Shown: positions 18,601-22,448, counted from the stretch's first letter. The stretch is DNA of 22,448 nt from Lingula anatina (GCF_001039355.2 NW_019775688.1:219991-242438), one strand, 5' to 3'. The notes: a model not told the origin generated them from the sequence alone. Made by a program: numbers and translations.

Positions 18601-20812
18601 TGTTCCCTAAATATAAGTTTGACTCCCAATTATGTAAGAAGTTTAATTGTAAATAATACAGCAAAACTGTCATATGTACAGATTCGAAGTAGAAAATATC
18701 ATTTATGATTTTAATGCACAGTGTATGAAATATAACATAATGATGAACAACAATAATCACCAATGATGGATTTATTACTTAAGGAAACAAAGACATTCCG
18801 AAACTAGCATACGGCTTCCGCCCCATGGAATATCAAGTCACACACTTAAAAACAATATATATGTAGGACAATTTCACAAAAAAGTATAAAGTCCAGAGAT
18901 ATGACCATATCAACTTGTGTTTCCAATCTAAGCTGTATTTTAGTCCTGTCATTCATTCAAGTAAATAAGAAAATCTTTAGTAACATGGTTCTACTTTTAT
19001 ACTACTTGAAACAGCAGAGGCAGTGCACAAAATCGGGATATAGTCAATTTTGATGCATTATTACATAATACTTAACTGCAATGTTCAAATAAGAACTTTA
19101 GGTAATATAAACATTTGGCAATGTATTGAGCATAGCACTTTAGCCCCATGGTATTCTAAAAGGCACACACTAAAATATATTATACAATATACGTAACACA
19201 TAAATTCTCCAAAAATGATCCAGTCAAGCCGTTGTTTTAATCACGGCTAAGTGCACCAAATGTTAGAATAATAAGTTACACGGTTTTCCTTAACAGTGCA
19301 GGTTACCAATGCTTTGGAATAACAGCGTGTTTTTTTTTTTTCTTTTTTTTTTTTTGGGGGGGGGGGGGGGATCTGTTATAGAAATGAAATGCTTCAAAAT
19401 TAATTTAAAATGAATTACCCACCTCTAGAATACATGAACTTTGCACTAAAATGTTTCTTACCTCGAGCTCAAGAGCGACGTTATCTCCCTCTTCAATGTC
19501 TATTGCAACCTATAAAAACATGATAACTAGAGGGTGTTTTAATAAATTGACGAATAGTTAAAGATGGGAAGTTGTTGAAAAACAAGACAATATTTGTGAC
19601 GCATCATGCAACATAGTTGGACTGTAACATAGTAAATTAGGAAGGATACTCTTATGATTGTAAAATATACGAATATTGATTGGGCACCAAAAGAGTGTAA
19701 CGTTACAATCACTTGGTAAAAGTAAAAGTACCATATCAAGTCAAGAAAATTAGTTCACACAACCATCTGAAAGGAGTTTTTTTTATTTTAAAGAATGTAA
19801 AAATACCTGGAATTTTATAAGACGCTGCTTGGGAACCTTCTATTTTCGGCAAAACGCCGTAATAAGAGTATATTAAGATCACATCGTATGAAAAGCGAAA
19901 TTAGATTAATTATGAACCGGTTAGCTTAACGCTTACCTGCCCCTGGTTCTTTTTCGTCGTCTTCTGTCCACCAGTGAGTTTTTCTGCGTTCTCATCAAGA
20001 CCGTAGGGTTTTCTGCCTTCTTTAAGGTACCACACAATACCGAATACTAATATGGCTATATACAGAGCAGCAGCTATGGCGTAAATGGCATTCAGAATTA
20101 TGAACCAAGTCCCGAGGGTTCTTGTACATACGTAGTCAACCCTCACATTTGCCAATGTGCAGGGAAATAGCCCTTGGTGCACTGGTGGCCAACACGCAAA
20201 AAATAAACTGAACACTAGCGCCAAAACAGCAAACAACAGTTGGACTAAACTCTTTGCCAAATAAAACCTGCCAAGAAAATGTTTGTGTTCTAGACACTGC
20301 TGCCTATATTGCCATAGCTGCTCGTGTTGTTTCTTAAGTATATCGTATAGGTCAGGATCTGATACCATTCCCTGTATTTCTTCCTGGGTTGTTTTTATTG
20401 ACCCGTCTGTCCTTGATTTGAACGTTTTCATTTTAGATTTAGTGATCGGTAAACGGAACCAGAGATTACCGATAATAGTTAAGATAATCGCCAGAGCAAT
20501 CAGAATTCCTGAAAAACTTTTTGTAGGAAATCCAAGTTGGGAACTACATTGCGCGTTTACAATGTCAGCATTGGGCAGCGGTCTCGCAGTATGTAACGTT
20601 GAAGCGTTTGTACCGAAAGTTTTTTCTTCAGTGTTGTCTTTAACTGAGCATGTAACTGTTACATTTACGTGGAATCCCATGGCTATGATGCCCACCAGTA
20701 GCAGAAATGGCCCAATCCATTGTATAACCCTATCCCACCAACACCGCAAGTCGTCTGTAGCGGAGCGGTGCTTAACCATTCTTTGGAAGTAAGCATCGAT
20801 TTGGGATGTCAT
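423..20812 (-). CDS. LRRC8/pannexin-like four-TM protein with at least 24 FN3 domains (32-exon model, 3' incomplete)
   Basis: Gene model assembled by eye from 32 exons, each bounded by AG (5') and GT (3') on the minus strand. Intron phases agree at all 31 joins: phase 0 for the linker exons, phase 1 between FN3 exons, and phase 2 and phase 0 inside FN3 domains 2 and 3. The predicted protein has at least 2592 residues: channel-like module 1-292, linker 293-353, helical segment 354-393, FN3 domains 1-8 at 394-1184, and 16 array FN3 domains at 1185-2592. The start is the ATG at 20812, with A at -3, just downstream of a splice-acceptor-like TTTTCCAG. Family knowledge says LRRC8 proteins have a pannexin-like four-TM domain followed by cytosolic leucine-rich repeats; here FN3 domains stand in that place. 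A plausible role is an ion or metabolite channel subunit, by inference only. No stop codon or poly(A) signal is identified, so the gene probably continues to the left. Two adjacent genes are unlikely, because exon 6 and FN3 exon 1 match in phase, lie 247 bases apart and have no start or signal peptide between them. Confidence 0.8.
857..1114 (-). CDS. Exon 31: FN3 module E3
   Basis: 86 codons, residues 2419-2504, acceptor CACCAAACAG, donor ACAG|GTACGT. Copy-specific NINNQVKDHEYTDRC and LLNSKESKECMV. Confidence 0.93.
1396..1659 (-). CDS. Exon 30: FN3 module D3
   Basis: 88 codons, residues 2331-2418, acceptor TATATCAG, donor GCAG|GTATTT. Clearly more diverged than D1 and D2: CQSKGTDYLTIKW, GEVGYYG, IEKAGSV, NTEATFDD, VTDSAD and VCAG. 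Confidence 0.93.
1975..2167. repeat. Foldback (imperfect palindrome) repeat in the C3-D3 intron
   Basis: The left arm (about 1975-2060) and the reverse complement of the right arm (about 2078-2167) align along their whole length. Shared blocks include CTCCCTGGGGAG, ATTGCTATCAA and AAATGTCTGTCA. Arms are about 85 bases with roughly a fifth to a quarter of positions different; the spacer is short. The same structure is in the other two C-D introns, so it predates the array duplication. Confidence 0.75.
2252..2765. mobile_element. Nonautonomous DNA transposon (MITE-like) with TIRs and TGCTA target duplication
   Basis: 514 bases. Ends are CAGGGCCGTAACCT and AGGCTACGGCCCTG, inverted repeats matching at 13 of 14 positions. 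They are flanked by TGCTA at 2247-2251 and again at 2766-2770. The matching place in the other two C-D introns reads ATGCTATAATATTTC with a single TGCTA, giving empty sites. G/C homopolymer tracts lie just inside both ends, and the interior is AT-rich with no transposase frame. A 5-base duplication with CAGGG ends hints at a hAT-like group, but the superfamily is not settled. Confidence 0.85.
2618..2690. repeat. AT-rich simple repeat inside the MITE
   Basis: A T-tract followed by repeated TTAATTATTATT and TATTATTCTTATTC motifs. Low complexity, with no further signal. Confidence 0.8.
2880..3149 (-). CDS. Exon 29: FN3 module C3
   Basis: 90 codons, residues 2241-2330, acceptor ATTTTACAAG, donor ACAA|GTAAGT. 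Translated by hand between splice sites and fully open. Copy-specific DPASITAIHIDTGVDSITL, WKRPEGKVDGY, TFHVGETEEGE and LLTTLND. The most divergent C copy. Confidence 0.92.
3331..3594 (-). CDS. Exon 28: FN3 module B3
   Basis: 88 codons, residues 2153-2240, acceptor TTCTTTCCAG, donor ACAG|GTGGGA. Copy-specific LAAACRG, DEEVKYKTRD and SNRKESEPCSIVVQT. Confidence 0.93.
3774..4037 (-). CDS. Exon 27: FN3 module A3
   Basis: 88 codons, residues 2065-2152, acceptor CTTCTTAAG, donor ACAG|GTATTA. Copy-specific SNRRTSEP. The donor-side intron is almost identical to that of A4, and the acceptor-side intron is identical to that of A1 for about 70 bases. Confidence 0.93.
4215..4472 (-). CDS. Exon 26: FN3 module E2
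   Basis: 86 codons, residues 1979-2064, acceptor CACCAAACAG, donor ACAG|GTACGT. Starts DLDAVGEIKALAQKTS where the other copies have DPD or DPE. Otherwise closer to E3 than to E1 (NINKQVK, KESKECMVTLIT). Confidence 0.92.
4744..5007 (-). CDS. Exon 25: FN3 module D2
   Basis: 88 codons, residues 1891-1978, acceptor TATATCAG, donor ACAG|GTATTT. Nearly identical to D1; copy-specific KCDPKC and GSVQSKK. Confidence 0.93.
5304..5493. repeat. Foldback repeat in the C2-D2 intron
   Basis: Arms about 5304-5390 and 5405-5493, with shared CCTGGGG, TGCTATCAA and GGCT.AAATGTC blocks in opposite orientation. Upstream in the same intron is GGACGGATCCAGAATTATG, also present before the copy-1 foldback (8340). 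This suggests the foldback is part of a larger interspersed element. Confidence 0.75.
5655..6024. mobile_element. TTAA-flanked 370-base insertion in the C2-D2 intron
   Basis: TTAA occurs at 5651-5654 and 6021-6024. In the C1-D1 and C3-D3 introns the flanking sequences run together, with a single TAAT/TTAAT there. The ends share only a weak inverted similarity (about 10 of 16 positions around CATAC.AA). TTAA duplications are typical of piggyBac-like and Kolobok-like transposons; no transposase is present. Which family it belongs to is inference. Confidence 0.65.
6056..6325 (-). CDS. Exon 24: FN3 module C2
   Basis: 90 codons, residues 1801-1890, acceptor TTTACAAG, donor ACAA|GTAAGT. Copy-specific WKMPEGNVDGY, LCTMRND and YCFKCST (three cysteines). 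The intron that follows carries the TTAA-flanked insertion. Confidence 0.92.
6509..6772 (-). CDS. Exon 23: FN3 module B2
   Basis: 88 codons, residues 1713-1800, acceptor TTCTCTCCAG, donor ACAG|GTGGGA. Translated by hand and fully open. Copy-specific residues are DPDVPLD, KKPGGLFDRF, KTGHTIAG and SEPCSIDVQT. The correct frame has no ATG in the first part of the exon. Confidence 0.92.
6951..7214 (-). CDS. Exon 22: FN3 module A2
   Basis: 88 codons, residues 1625-1712, acceptor CATCTTAAG, donor ACAG|GTATAA. Carries two extra cysteines relative to the other A copies: CCW instead of CYW, and SYECHI in place of SYEAHI, making six in one FN3 domain. Ends FVT rather than FAT. Confidence 0.92.
7407..7664 (-). 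CDS. Exon 21: FN3 module E1
   Basis: 86 codons, residues 1539-1624, acceptor CACCAAACAG, donor ACAG|GTACGT. Core LSWEPPKGNWEKFRVSHW; tyrosine corner LEPGERYRVEI. The most divergent of the three E copies (NVDKLFKTDEY, ESKERTVTFVT), lacking the KECMV cysteine of E2 and E3. Confidence 0.92.
7925..8188 (-). CDS. Exon 20: FN3 module D1
   Basis: 88 codons, residues 1451-1538, acceptor TATATCAG preceded by an unusually long T-rich/(ATT)n tract, donor ACAG|GTATTT. Begins KPAKCEPKCQNKG; core FKWEAAIGEVQYYGVDL; tyrosine corner LLPGTEYDVII. Differs from D2 at only two residues (E for D in KCEPKC, R for Q in GSVRSKK). Confidence 0.93.
8195..8243. repeat. A-rich/(AAT)n tract at the D1 acceptor
   Basis: Read on the minus strand, this is a T-rich and ATT-repeat tract immediately before the TATATCAG acceptor of exon 20. 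It is longer than the matching tracts at D2 and D3. Confidence 0.85.
8513..8668. repeat. Truncated foldback repeat in the C1-D1 intron
   Basis: The right arm is complete, but the left arm jumps from GGGTCGATCT to ATGGCTGAAATG. It lacks about 45 bases (the CCCTGGGG to TGCTATCAA part) present in the other two copies. Confidence 0.7.
8689..8981. mobile_element. 293-base insertion in the C1-D1 intron
   Basis: The copy-2 and copy-3 introns read CATGGGAACC and CATGAGAACC where copy 1 has this extra block between two ATGA motifs (8685-8688 and 8978-8981). It contains GGCGGCCATCTTGG, a motif common in animal interspersed repeats, and one undetermined base at 8691 near its left end. Ends show a short possible inverted repeat (GGTG at left, CACCT at right). 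Too small and coding-free to classify. Confidence 0.6.
9150..9419 (-). CDS. Exon 19: FN3 module C1
   Basis: 90 codons, residues 1361-1450, acceptor TTTACAAG, donor ACAA|GTAAGT. Begins DPAPITAIHIDPGVDS; core LKWEMPKGKVDEYQLQL; tyrosine corner LTPGTTYLAKL. It has one cysteine near the end (FKCST) where C2 and C3 have two. Confidence 0.92.
9605..9868 (-). CDS. Exon 18: FN3 module B1
   Basis: 88 codons, residues 1273-1360, acceptor CCTTCCAG, donor ACAG|GTGGGA. Begins DPDIPLDLTAACRG; core VDVKWKKPRGLFDHFTVGW; tyrosine corner LAPGTQYEISV. Copy-specific residues are PDEEEEYETRD and the ending SNGKKSELCSIGVQT. Confidence 0.92.
10046..10309 (-). CDS. Exon 17: FN3 module A1
   Basis: 88 codons, residues 1185-1272, acceptor CTTCTTAAG, donor ACAG|GTATAA. 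Module A is marked by four cysteines (EGCDIK, VKCLELCW, QMCYW) and by GHVDHFQMCYWPSGKSYSS before the tyrosine corner LDPGTSYEAHI. A1 differs from the other A copies in TTASNG instead of TTVSNG. Its acceptor-side flank of about 70 bases is identical to that of A3. Confidence 0.93.
10387..11588. other. Unique part of the intron between FN3 domain 8 and array module A1
   Basis: About 1.2 kb with no FN3-like exon on either strand. The stretch 10960-11170 is strongly AT-rich. A GTAAGT donor-like site lies near 10567 after a short open stretch, but no partner acceptor was convincing. Nothing else recognised. Confidence 0.5.
11589..11855 (-). CDS. Exon 16: FN3 domain 8, last one before the array
   Basis: 89 codons (residues 1096-1184), phase 1 at both ends, acceptor CATTTCCAG and donor ACAG|GTATCA. 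Core YLKWSPPLGVVNEYIVKY and tyrosine corner LIPGTRYTGDI. It is not a copy of any array module and is separated from module A1 by a 1279-base intron. Confidence 0.92.
12150..12416 (-). CDS. Exon 15: FN3 domain 7
   Basis: 89 codons (residues 1007-1095), phase 1 at both ends, acceptor CTATTTTAAG and donor ATCA|GTAAGT. It has no usable ATG and is found only by translating between splice sites. Core VTWRHPSSGLWDGYIARC and tyrosine corner LVPGSKFKFTV (Phe replacing Tyr). Contains one NNT sequon after YC. Confidence 0.9.
12590..12856 (-). CDS. Exon 14: FN3 domain 6
   Basis: 89 codons (residues 918-1006), phase 1 at both ends, acceptor TATTACAG and donor ACAG|GTAAAT. Core FQWEAPVGDVEEYIVRV and tyrosine corner LSPGTTYLASVVSV. 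The W-x-x-P-x-G-x-V-x-x-Y pattern is the same as in most domains downstream. Confidence 0.92.
13073..13105. repeat. (TATT)n microsatellite in the intron between FN3 domains 5 and 6
   Basis: About seven consecutive TATT units. Length-polymorphic by nature; no sign that it affects nearby splice sites. Confidence 0.9.
13273..13560 (-). CDS. Exon 13: FN3 domain 5
   Basis: 96 codons (residues 822-917), phase 1 at both ends, acceptor TTCTTCTAG with a strong pyrimidine tract, donor ACCA|GTGAGT. Core VRVSWGLLQGHVDLYTVRC and tyrosine corner LIPGRSYEVSIAA. A longer C'-E region has several cysteines (QECYNRK, VDCHDEYC), which is unusual for the fold. Confidence 0.9.
13822..14082 (-). CDS. Exon 12: FN3 domain 4
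   Basis: 87 codons (residues 735-821), phase 1 at both ends, acceptor TCTCTTTAG and donor ACAG|GTGATA. Core GVTWVKPVGNVQSYVVCW and tyrosine corner LQPGTKYNLSV. Four cysteines lie near strands B, C and E. Contains one NLS sequon in the F strand. Confidence 0.9.
14234..14330 (-). CDS. Exon 11: FN3 domain 3, C-terminal part
   Basis: 97 bases, phase 0 in and phase 1 out. With exon 10 it gives 116 codons (residues 619-734). Acceptor CTTTTTTAG, donor ACAA|GTAAGT. Encodes VFEYPPGDQIQDSAESKY and ends VQANIKLYT, a typical G strand. A different frame is also open here, but only this one matches the phase of both neighbours. Confidence 0.7.
14640..14890 (-). CDS. Exon 10: FN3 domain 3, N-terminal part
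   Basis: 251 bases, phase 1 in and phase 0 out, acceptor AATCTCCAG. Contains IRWVKPKGNVDRYTVLY (B and C strands) and LTPGTEYTIIIGAE (tyrosine corner and F strand). The donor GAG|GTGCTT is weak but is the only GT in the right place that keeps the frame with the next exon. Confidence 0.75.
15159..15241 (-). CDS. Exon 9: FN3 domain 2, C-terminal part
   Basis: 83 bases, phase 2 in and phase 1 out, so it joins exon 8 to give 115 codons (residues 504-618). Donor ACAA|GTAAGT is strong. The acceptor ACTATAG has a poor pyrimidine tract, so the 5' boundary is less sure than the 3' one. The end SDFVEIAVLT looks like the last strand of an FN3 domain. Confidence 0.6.
15651..15912 (-). CDS. Exon 8: FN3 domain 2, N-terminal part
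   Basis: 262 bases, phase 1 in and phase 2 out, acceptor TATCTTCAG and strong donor TACAG|GTGAGTAAG. Starts KPPEPSSFG and ends in the tyrosine corner LQPGTLY, so the intron cuts the domain just after that tyrosine. The usual B-strand tryptophan is not evident. It is replaced by a hydrophobic stretch (RMLTLVGMV), which makes this the most divergent FN3 of the gene. One N-glycosylation-type sequon (NVT) is present. Confidence 0.8.
16147..16476 (-). CDS. Exon 7: FN3 domain 1
   Basis: 110 codons (residues 394-503), phase 1 at both ends, acceptor ATTTCAG and donor ACGA|GTAAGT. Longer than a typical FN3 domain of about 90 residues, with extra length in the loop around VVEAEVGKEREKN. B-strand core LEWNGP with the conserved tryptophan, C strand GEYTGFTIAVE, and a tyrosine corner (LERGSVYKVHIFAV). 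Its N-terminal part is acidic (ETIEDDD). Confidence 0.85.
16724..16844 (-). CDS. Exon 6: post-TM4 helical segment of the pannexin/innexin/LRRC8 type
   Basis: 121 bases, phase 0 in and phase 1 out, residues 354-393 plus the first base of codon 394. Acceptor TTATTTAG, donor GAAG|GTTGGT. The sequence contains FHGDAAFLIRLLERNQ followed by an amphipathic stretch ending in FKEMLEG. In innexins the corresponding region has a GDWF..YQL..N pattern, in LRRC8 a DFAFMLHL pattern, and in pannexins a YNDLSLYNLFLE pattern. The shared G/N-D-x-x-F/L-x-x-x-L spacing supports homology with the cytosolic helices of this channel superfamily. It is the last part of the channel-like region: the next exon starts FN3 domain 1. 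Confidence 0.7.
17060..17110 (-). CDS. Exon 5: 51-base microexon, charged linker
   Basis: Seventeen codons (residues 337-353, IHIERDPLLAEERNIPR), phase 0 at both ends, acceptor TTTGTAG and donor AGA|GTGAGC. The end (NIPR) leads directly into the helical exon 6. This is comparable in position to the short IPDV-type stretch before the conserved helices in LRRC8. Confidence 0.75.
17111..18454. other. Intron between exons 4 and 5
   Basis: About 1.3 kb. Several open stretches exist on both strands (for example 17439-17654 and 18127-18435), but none has good splice sites in the right phase, a recognisable domain or a clear mobile-element protein motif. Nothing firm is seen here. Confidence 0.5.
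18455..18505 (-). CDS. Exon 4: 51-base microexon, acidic linker
   Basis: Seventeen codons (residues 320-336, GGVDDPVQLRPPDDEAE), phase 0 at both ends, acceptor CTACGACAG and strong donor GAG|GTAAGC. Rich in Asp, Glu and Pro, which suggests a flexible segment. It can be skipped without changing the frame. Confidence 0.75.
18506..19461. other. Intron between exons 3 and 4
   Basis: AT-rich, no exon recognised. It contains a T-tract/G-tract at 19330-19370. Confidence 0.5.
19330..19370. repeat. Poly-T followed by poly-G tract
   Basis: 25 thymines interrupted by one cytosine, followed directly by 15 guanines. Such joins are prone to sequencing or assembly error. Confidence 0.9.
19462..19509 (-). 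CDS. Exon 3: 48-base microexon, acidic linker
   Basis: Sixteen codons (residues 304-319, VAIDIEEGDNVALELE), phase 0 at both ends, acceptor TTTATAG and strong donor GAG|GTAAGA. Six of sixteen residues are Asp or Glu. It lies after TM4 and so is predicted cytosolic. No domain is recognised. Confidence 0.75.
19510..19806. other. Intron between exons 2 and 3
   Basis: AT-rich with no recognised feature. Confidence 0.5.
19807..19839 (-). CDS. Exon 2: 33-base microexon of the linker
   Basis: Eleven codons (residues 293-303, KVPKQRLIKFQ), phase 0 at both ends, with donor CCAG|GTATTT. The acceptor is TAGAAG, a NAGNAG tandem acceptor, so use of the second AG would drop the first lysine. It is basic, unlike the next three linker exons. 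The pyrimidine tract is weak. Support comes from the frame match to both neighbours and the absence of an alternative join. Confidence 0.65.
19937..20812 (-). CDS. Exon 1: four-transmembrane LRRC8/pannexin-like channel module
   Basis: 292 codons, residues 1-292, ending in phase 0 at CAG|GTAAGC. Hydrophobic segments are at about 31-50, 98-118, 186-206 and 233-261. The N terminus carries CWWDR just before TM1, comparable to the WWD before TM1 in LRRC8. The loop after TM1 has Cys55 and Cys89 plus sequons at Asn50 and Asn69. The loop after TM3 has Cys207, Cys218 and Cys229. After TM2 comes WFRLPITKSKMKTF, resembling the W..P.T.SK...F stretch after TM2 in LRRC8. The segment between TM2 and TM3 (about 119-185) is polar and helical-looking, as expected for a cytosolic loop. 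This two-loop cysteine pattern is characteristic of the pannexin/innexin/LRRC8/connexin-like fold. I cannot say whether LRRC8, pannexin or an unnamed branch is closest. The ATG at 20812 is chosen because the reading frame further upstream runs into a G-tract inside a tandem repeat and lies beyond a likely acceptor. Confidence 0.8.
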
Positions 20813-20830
20813 TGTCGCTGACTGGAAAAC
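20813..20830 (-). other. Short 5' UTR and probable splice acceptor before the start codon
   Basis: On the minus strand the bases before the ATG read GTGTTTTCCAG then TCAGCGACA then ATG. TTTTCCAG is a good acceptor, with exon sequence beginning at 20821, so the ATG exon is probably the second exon of the transcript. A noncoding first exon and the promoter would then lie to the right, beyond or inside the tandem repeat. I could not locate that exon. Confidence 0.45.
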
Positions 20831-21267
20831 ACATAATTTGACTCCATATTCTGAAAGAGCATGTGCGAATTGGGGGGGGGGGGGTGAACAAAATATCACT
20901 TTTAGCCCACGTCAATATTTCTCCATTAAATAGCCGAATGACCTTGAAAATGAGGGTCAAGGTCAAATTTGACATTTGATTTGGGGGTTTTGGGTATATG
21001 TTTGGGGTAGTTTACTTTAGCATGCTATGACCAAAAACCAGTGTTTCATGGAGAAATTGCCAAACTCAAAATTTCTGCAATGTCATAAATATTTAAAAAT
21101 ATATATTAAAAAAAGTAATTAAGCAGTCGCTACCAAAGTACGGCTTACCTTAGATAAATATATAGGGCATCATTTGCCACTATGATCAGGGCTCTGAGAC
21201 TTCCGGTTTTTGAGATTTAGGAAACAAACCTTTTTTGAGCCCGTTTGGCCATTAGCGACCTTGACCT

Positions 21268-21293
21268 TGACCTACTTGCATAAAAGTAGGTCA
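21268..21293. other. 10-bp stem hairpin made of AGGTCA half-sites, unit 1
   Basis: TGACCTACTT, a 6-base loop GCATAA, then the exact inverse AAGTAGGTCA. It is preceded directly by another TGACCT, so three half-sites sit together. Confidence 0.75.
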
Positions 21294-22062
21294 ACATCTG
21301 GGGATTTAGCTCAGTATCTTTGGCCATGAGGCCATTAGCCTAAGGGCTTATACTTTAGGCATAATGGCAATTTCAAATTTTACAAATTTTGCCTTATAAA
21401 GCCCCTGTGACCTTGAAAAGTAGGTCAAGGACACTGAAACTGGTTCTGTGGCATATTCTTGCCATAGGCTACCTATGATAATTATTTCAGATTTTTTGCG
21501 AAAAAAAAAAAACCCGCGGAAAGAATAATAACTATAACTAGACTGCAACTGGCTAAAGCTAGTGGCGGAGGATTCCCCTGCAAAATAGGCGTGGAAATGC
21601 TCTTACAAGGTTATGTGAAGGTCATGGGTTAAATTTGATCCCATATTCTGAAAGAGCATATGCGAATTGGGGAGGGGGGGCAACAAAACATCACTTTTAG
21701 CCCACTTCAATATTTCTCCATTAAATAGCCGAATGACCTTGAAAATTAGGGTCAAGGTCAAATTTGACATTTGATTTGGGGGTTTGGGGTATATGTTTGG
21801 GGAAGTTTACTATGGCATGCTATGACCAAAAACCACTGTTTCATGGAGAAATTGCCAAACTCAAGATTTCTGCAATGTCATAAATATTTAAAAATCTTTA
21901 TTAAAAAAAGTAATTAGGCAGTCGCTACCAAAGTACGGCTAACCTTAGATATATATATAGGGCACCATATGCCACTATGATCGGGGCTGTGGGATATCCG
22001 GTTTGTGAGATCTCGGAAACAAACCTTTTTTGAGCCCGTTTGGCCATTAGCGACCTTGACCT

Positions 22063-22088
22063 TGACCTACTTTCATAAAAGTAGGTCA
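22063..22088. other. 10-bp stem hairpin made of AGGTCA half-sites, unit 2
   Basis: Same arms as in unit 1 with loop TCATAA. The stem is unchanged and the only difference is in the loop. Confidence 0.75.
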
Positions 22089-22448
22089 TTATATGTGGAT
22101 TCACCTCAGTATCACTGACTATAAGGCCCATAGCCATACGGCTTATACTTAAGGCCTAATGTCAATTTCAAATTTTACAAATTTTGCCTTTAAAATCCCC
22201 TGTGACCTTGAAAAGTAGGTCAAGGACACTGAAACTGGGTCTGTGGCATATTCTTGCCATAGGCTACCTATGATAATTATTTCAGATTTTTTGCGAAAAA
22301 AAATGCGCGGAAAGAATAATTACTATAACTAGACTGCAACTGGCTAAAGCCAGTGGCGGAGGAATCCCCTGCAAAATAGGTGTGAAAATGCTCTTACAAG
22401 GTCATGTGAAGGTCATGGGTTAAATTTGACCCCATATTCTGAAAGAGC

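Larger units (their letters stand above)
20832..22448. repeat. Tandem repeat of about 794-base units upstream of the gene
   Basis: The landmark CCATATTCTGAAAGAGC occurs at 20844, 21641 and 22432, giving units of 797 and 791 bases and a third unit cut by the window edge. The two full units align throughout with scattered substitutions and small indels. Each carries TGACCT/AGGTCA hexamers and a hairpin. There are no coding frames of note. The first unit begins only about 20 bases upstream of the predicted start codon. Confidence 0.95.

Noticed and set aside
20283-20792. 169-codon plus-strand open frame
   Set aside because: Antisense shadow of exon 1; the minus strand gives a coherent four-TM protein with matching splice sites.

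Overview
This is a eukaryotic, almost certainly invertebrate metazoan, draft-assembly fragment. It is AT-rich, its protein-coding pieces are short exons bounded by GT..AG splice signals, its introns carry transposon-like and simple repeats, and there is one ambiguous base at 8691. Abundant TGACCT/AGGTCA repeats, TACATGTA-like motifs and CAGGGCC-ended MITE-like elements suggest a marine invertebrate. A lophotrochozoan such as a mollusc is my best guess, but this is not proven.

Essentially the whole window is one gene on the minus strand, with its 5' end at the right (start codon at 20812) and its 3' end beyond the left edge. I can join 32 coding exons (7777 coding bases, about 2592 codons, still open at 423) with every intron phase agreeing. 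Exon 1 (19937-20812) encodes a complete four-transmembrane module resembling the pannexin-like domain of LRRC8 volume-regulated anion channels and, more distantly, pannexins and innexins. Four tiny phase-0 exons (33, 48, 51 and 51 bases) encode an acidic linker. Exon 6 (16724-16844) encodes a helical segment resembling the conserved cytosolic helices that follow TM4 in that superfamily. Where LRRC8 would continue into leucine-rich repeats, this gene continues into fibronectin type III (FN3) domains: eight individually distinct ones (11589-16476), then sixteen more in a tandem array (423-10309).

The array is a higher-order repeat. Five different FN3 exons, here called A, B, C, D and E, are repeated with their introns as a unit of about 3.1-3.35 kb, giving A-B-C-D-E three times plus a final A. 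The homologous block runs from about 10386 down to about 282, where it breaks next to an (AATTG)n microsatellite. Each of the three C-D introns carries a foldback (palindromic) repeat. Each has also received its own different insertion, for which the sister copies serve as empty sites: a 293-base insertion in copy 1, a TTAA-flanked 370-base insertion in copy 2, and a 514-base element with terminal inverted repeats and a TGCTA duplication in copy 3.

Upstream of the coding start (20832-22448) lies a second kind of tandem repeat, with units of about 794 bases. Each unit holds eight or nine exact AGGTCA/TGACCT hexamers (nuclear-receptor half-sites) and a conserved 10-bp hairpin. I see no other protein gene, no RNA gene and no CRISPR array. 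The main candidate for something new is the architecture itself: an LRRC8/pannexin-like channel whose C-terminal tail is at least 24 FN3 domains, partly built by recent tandem duplication.
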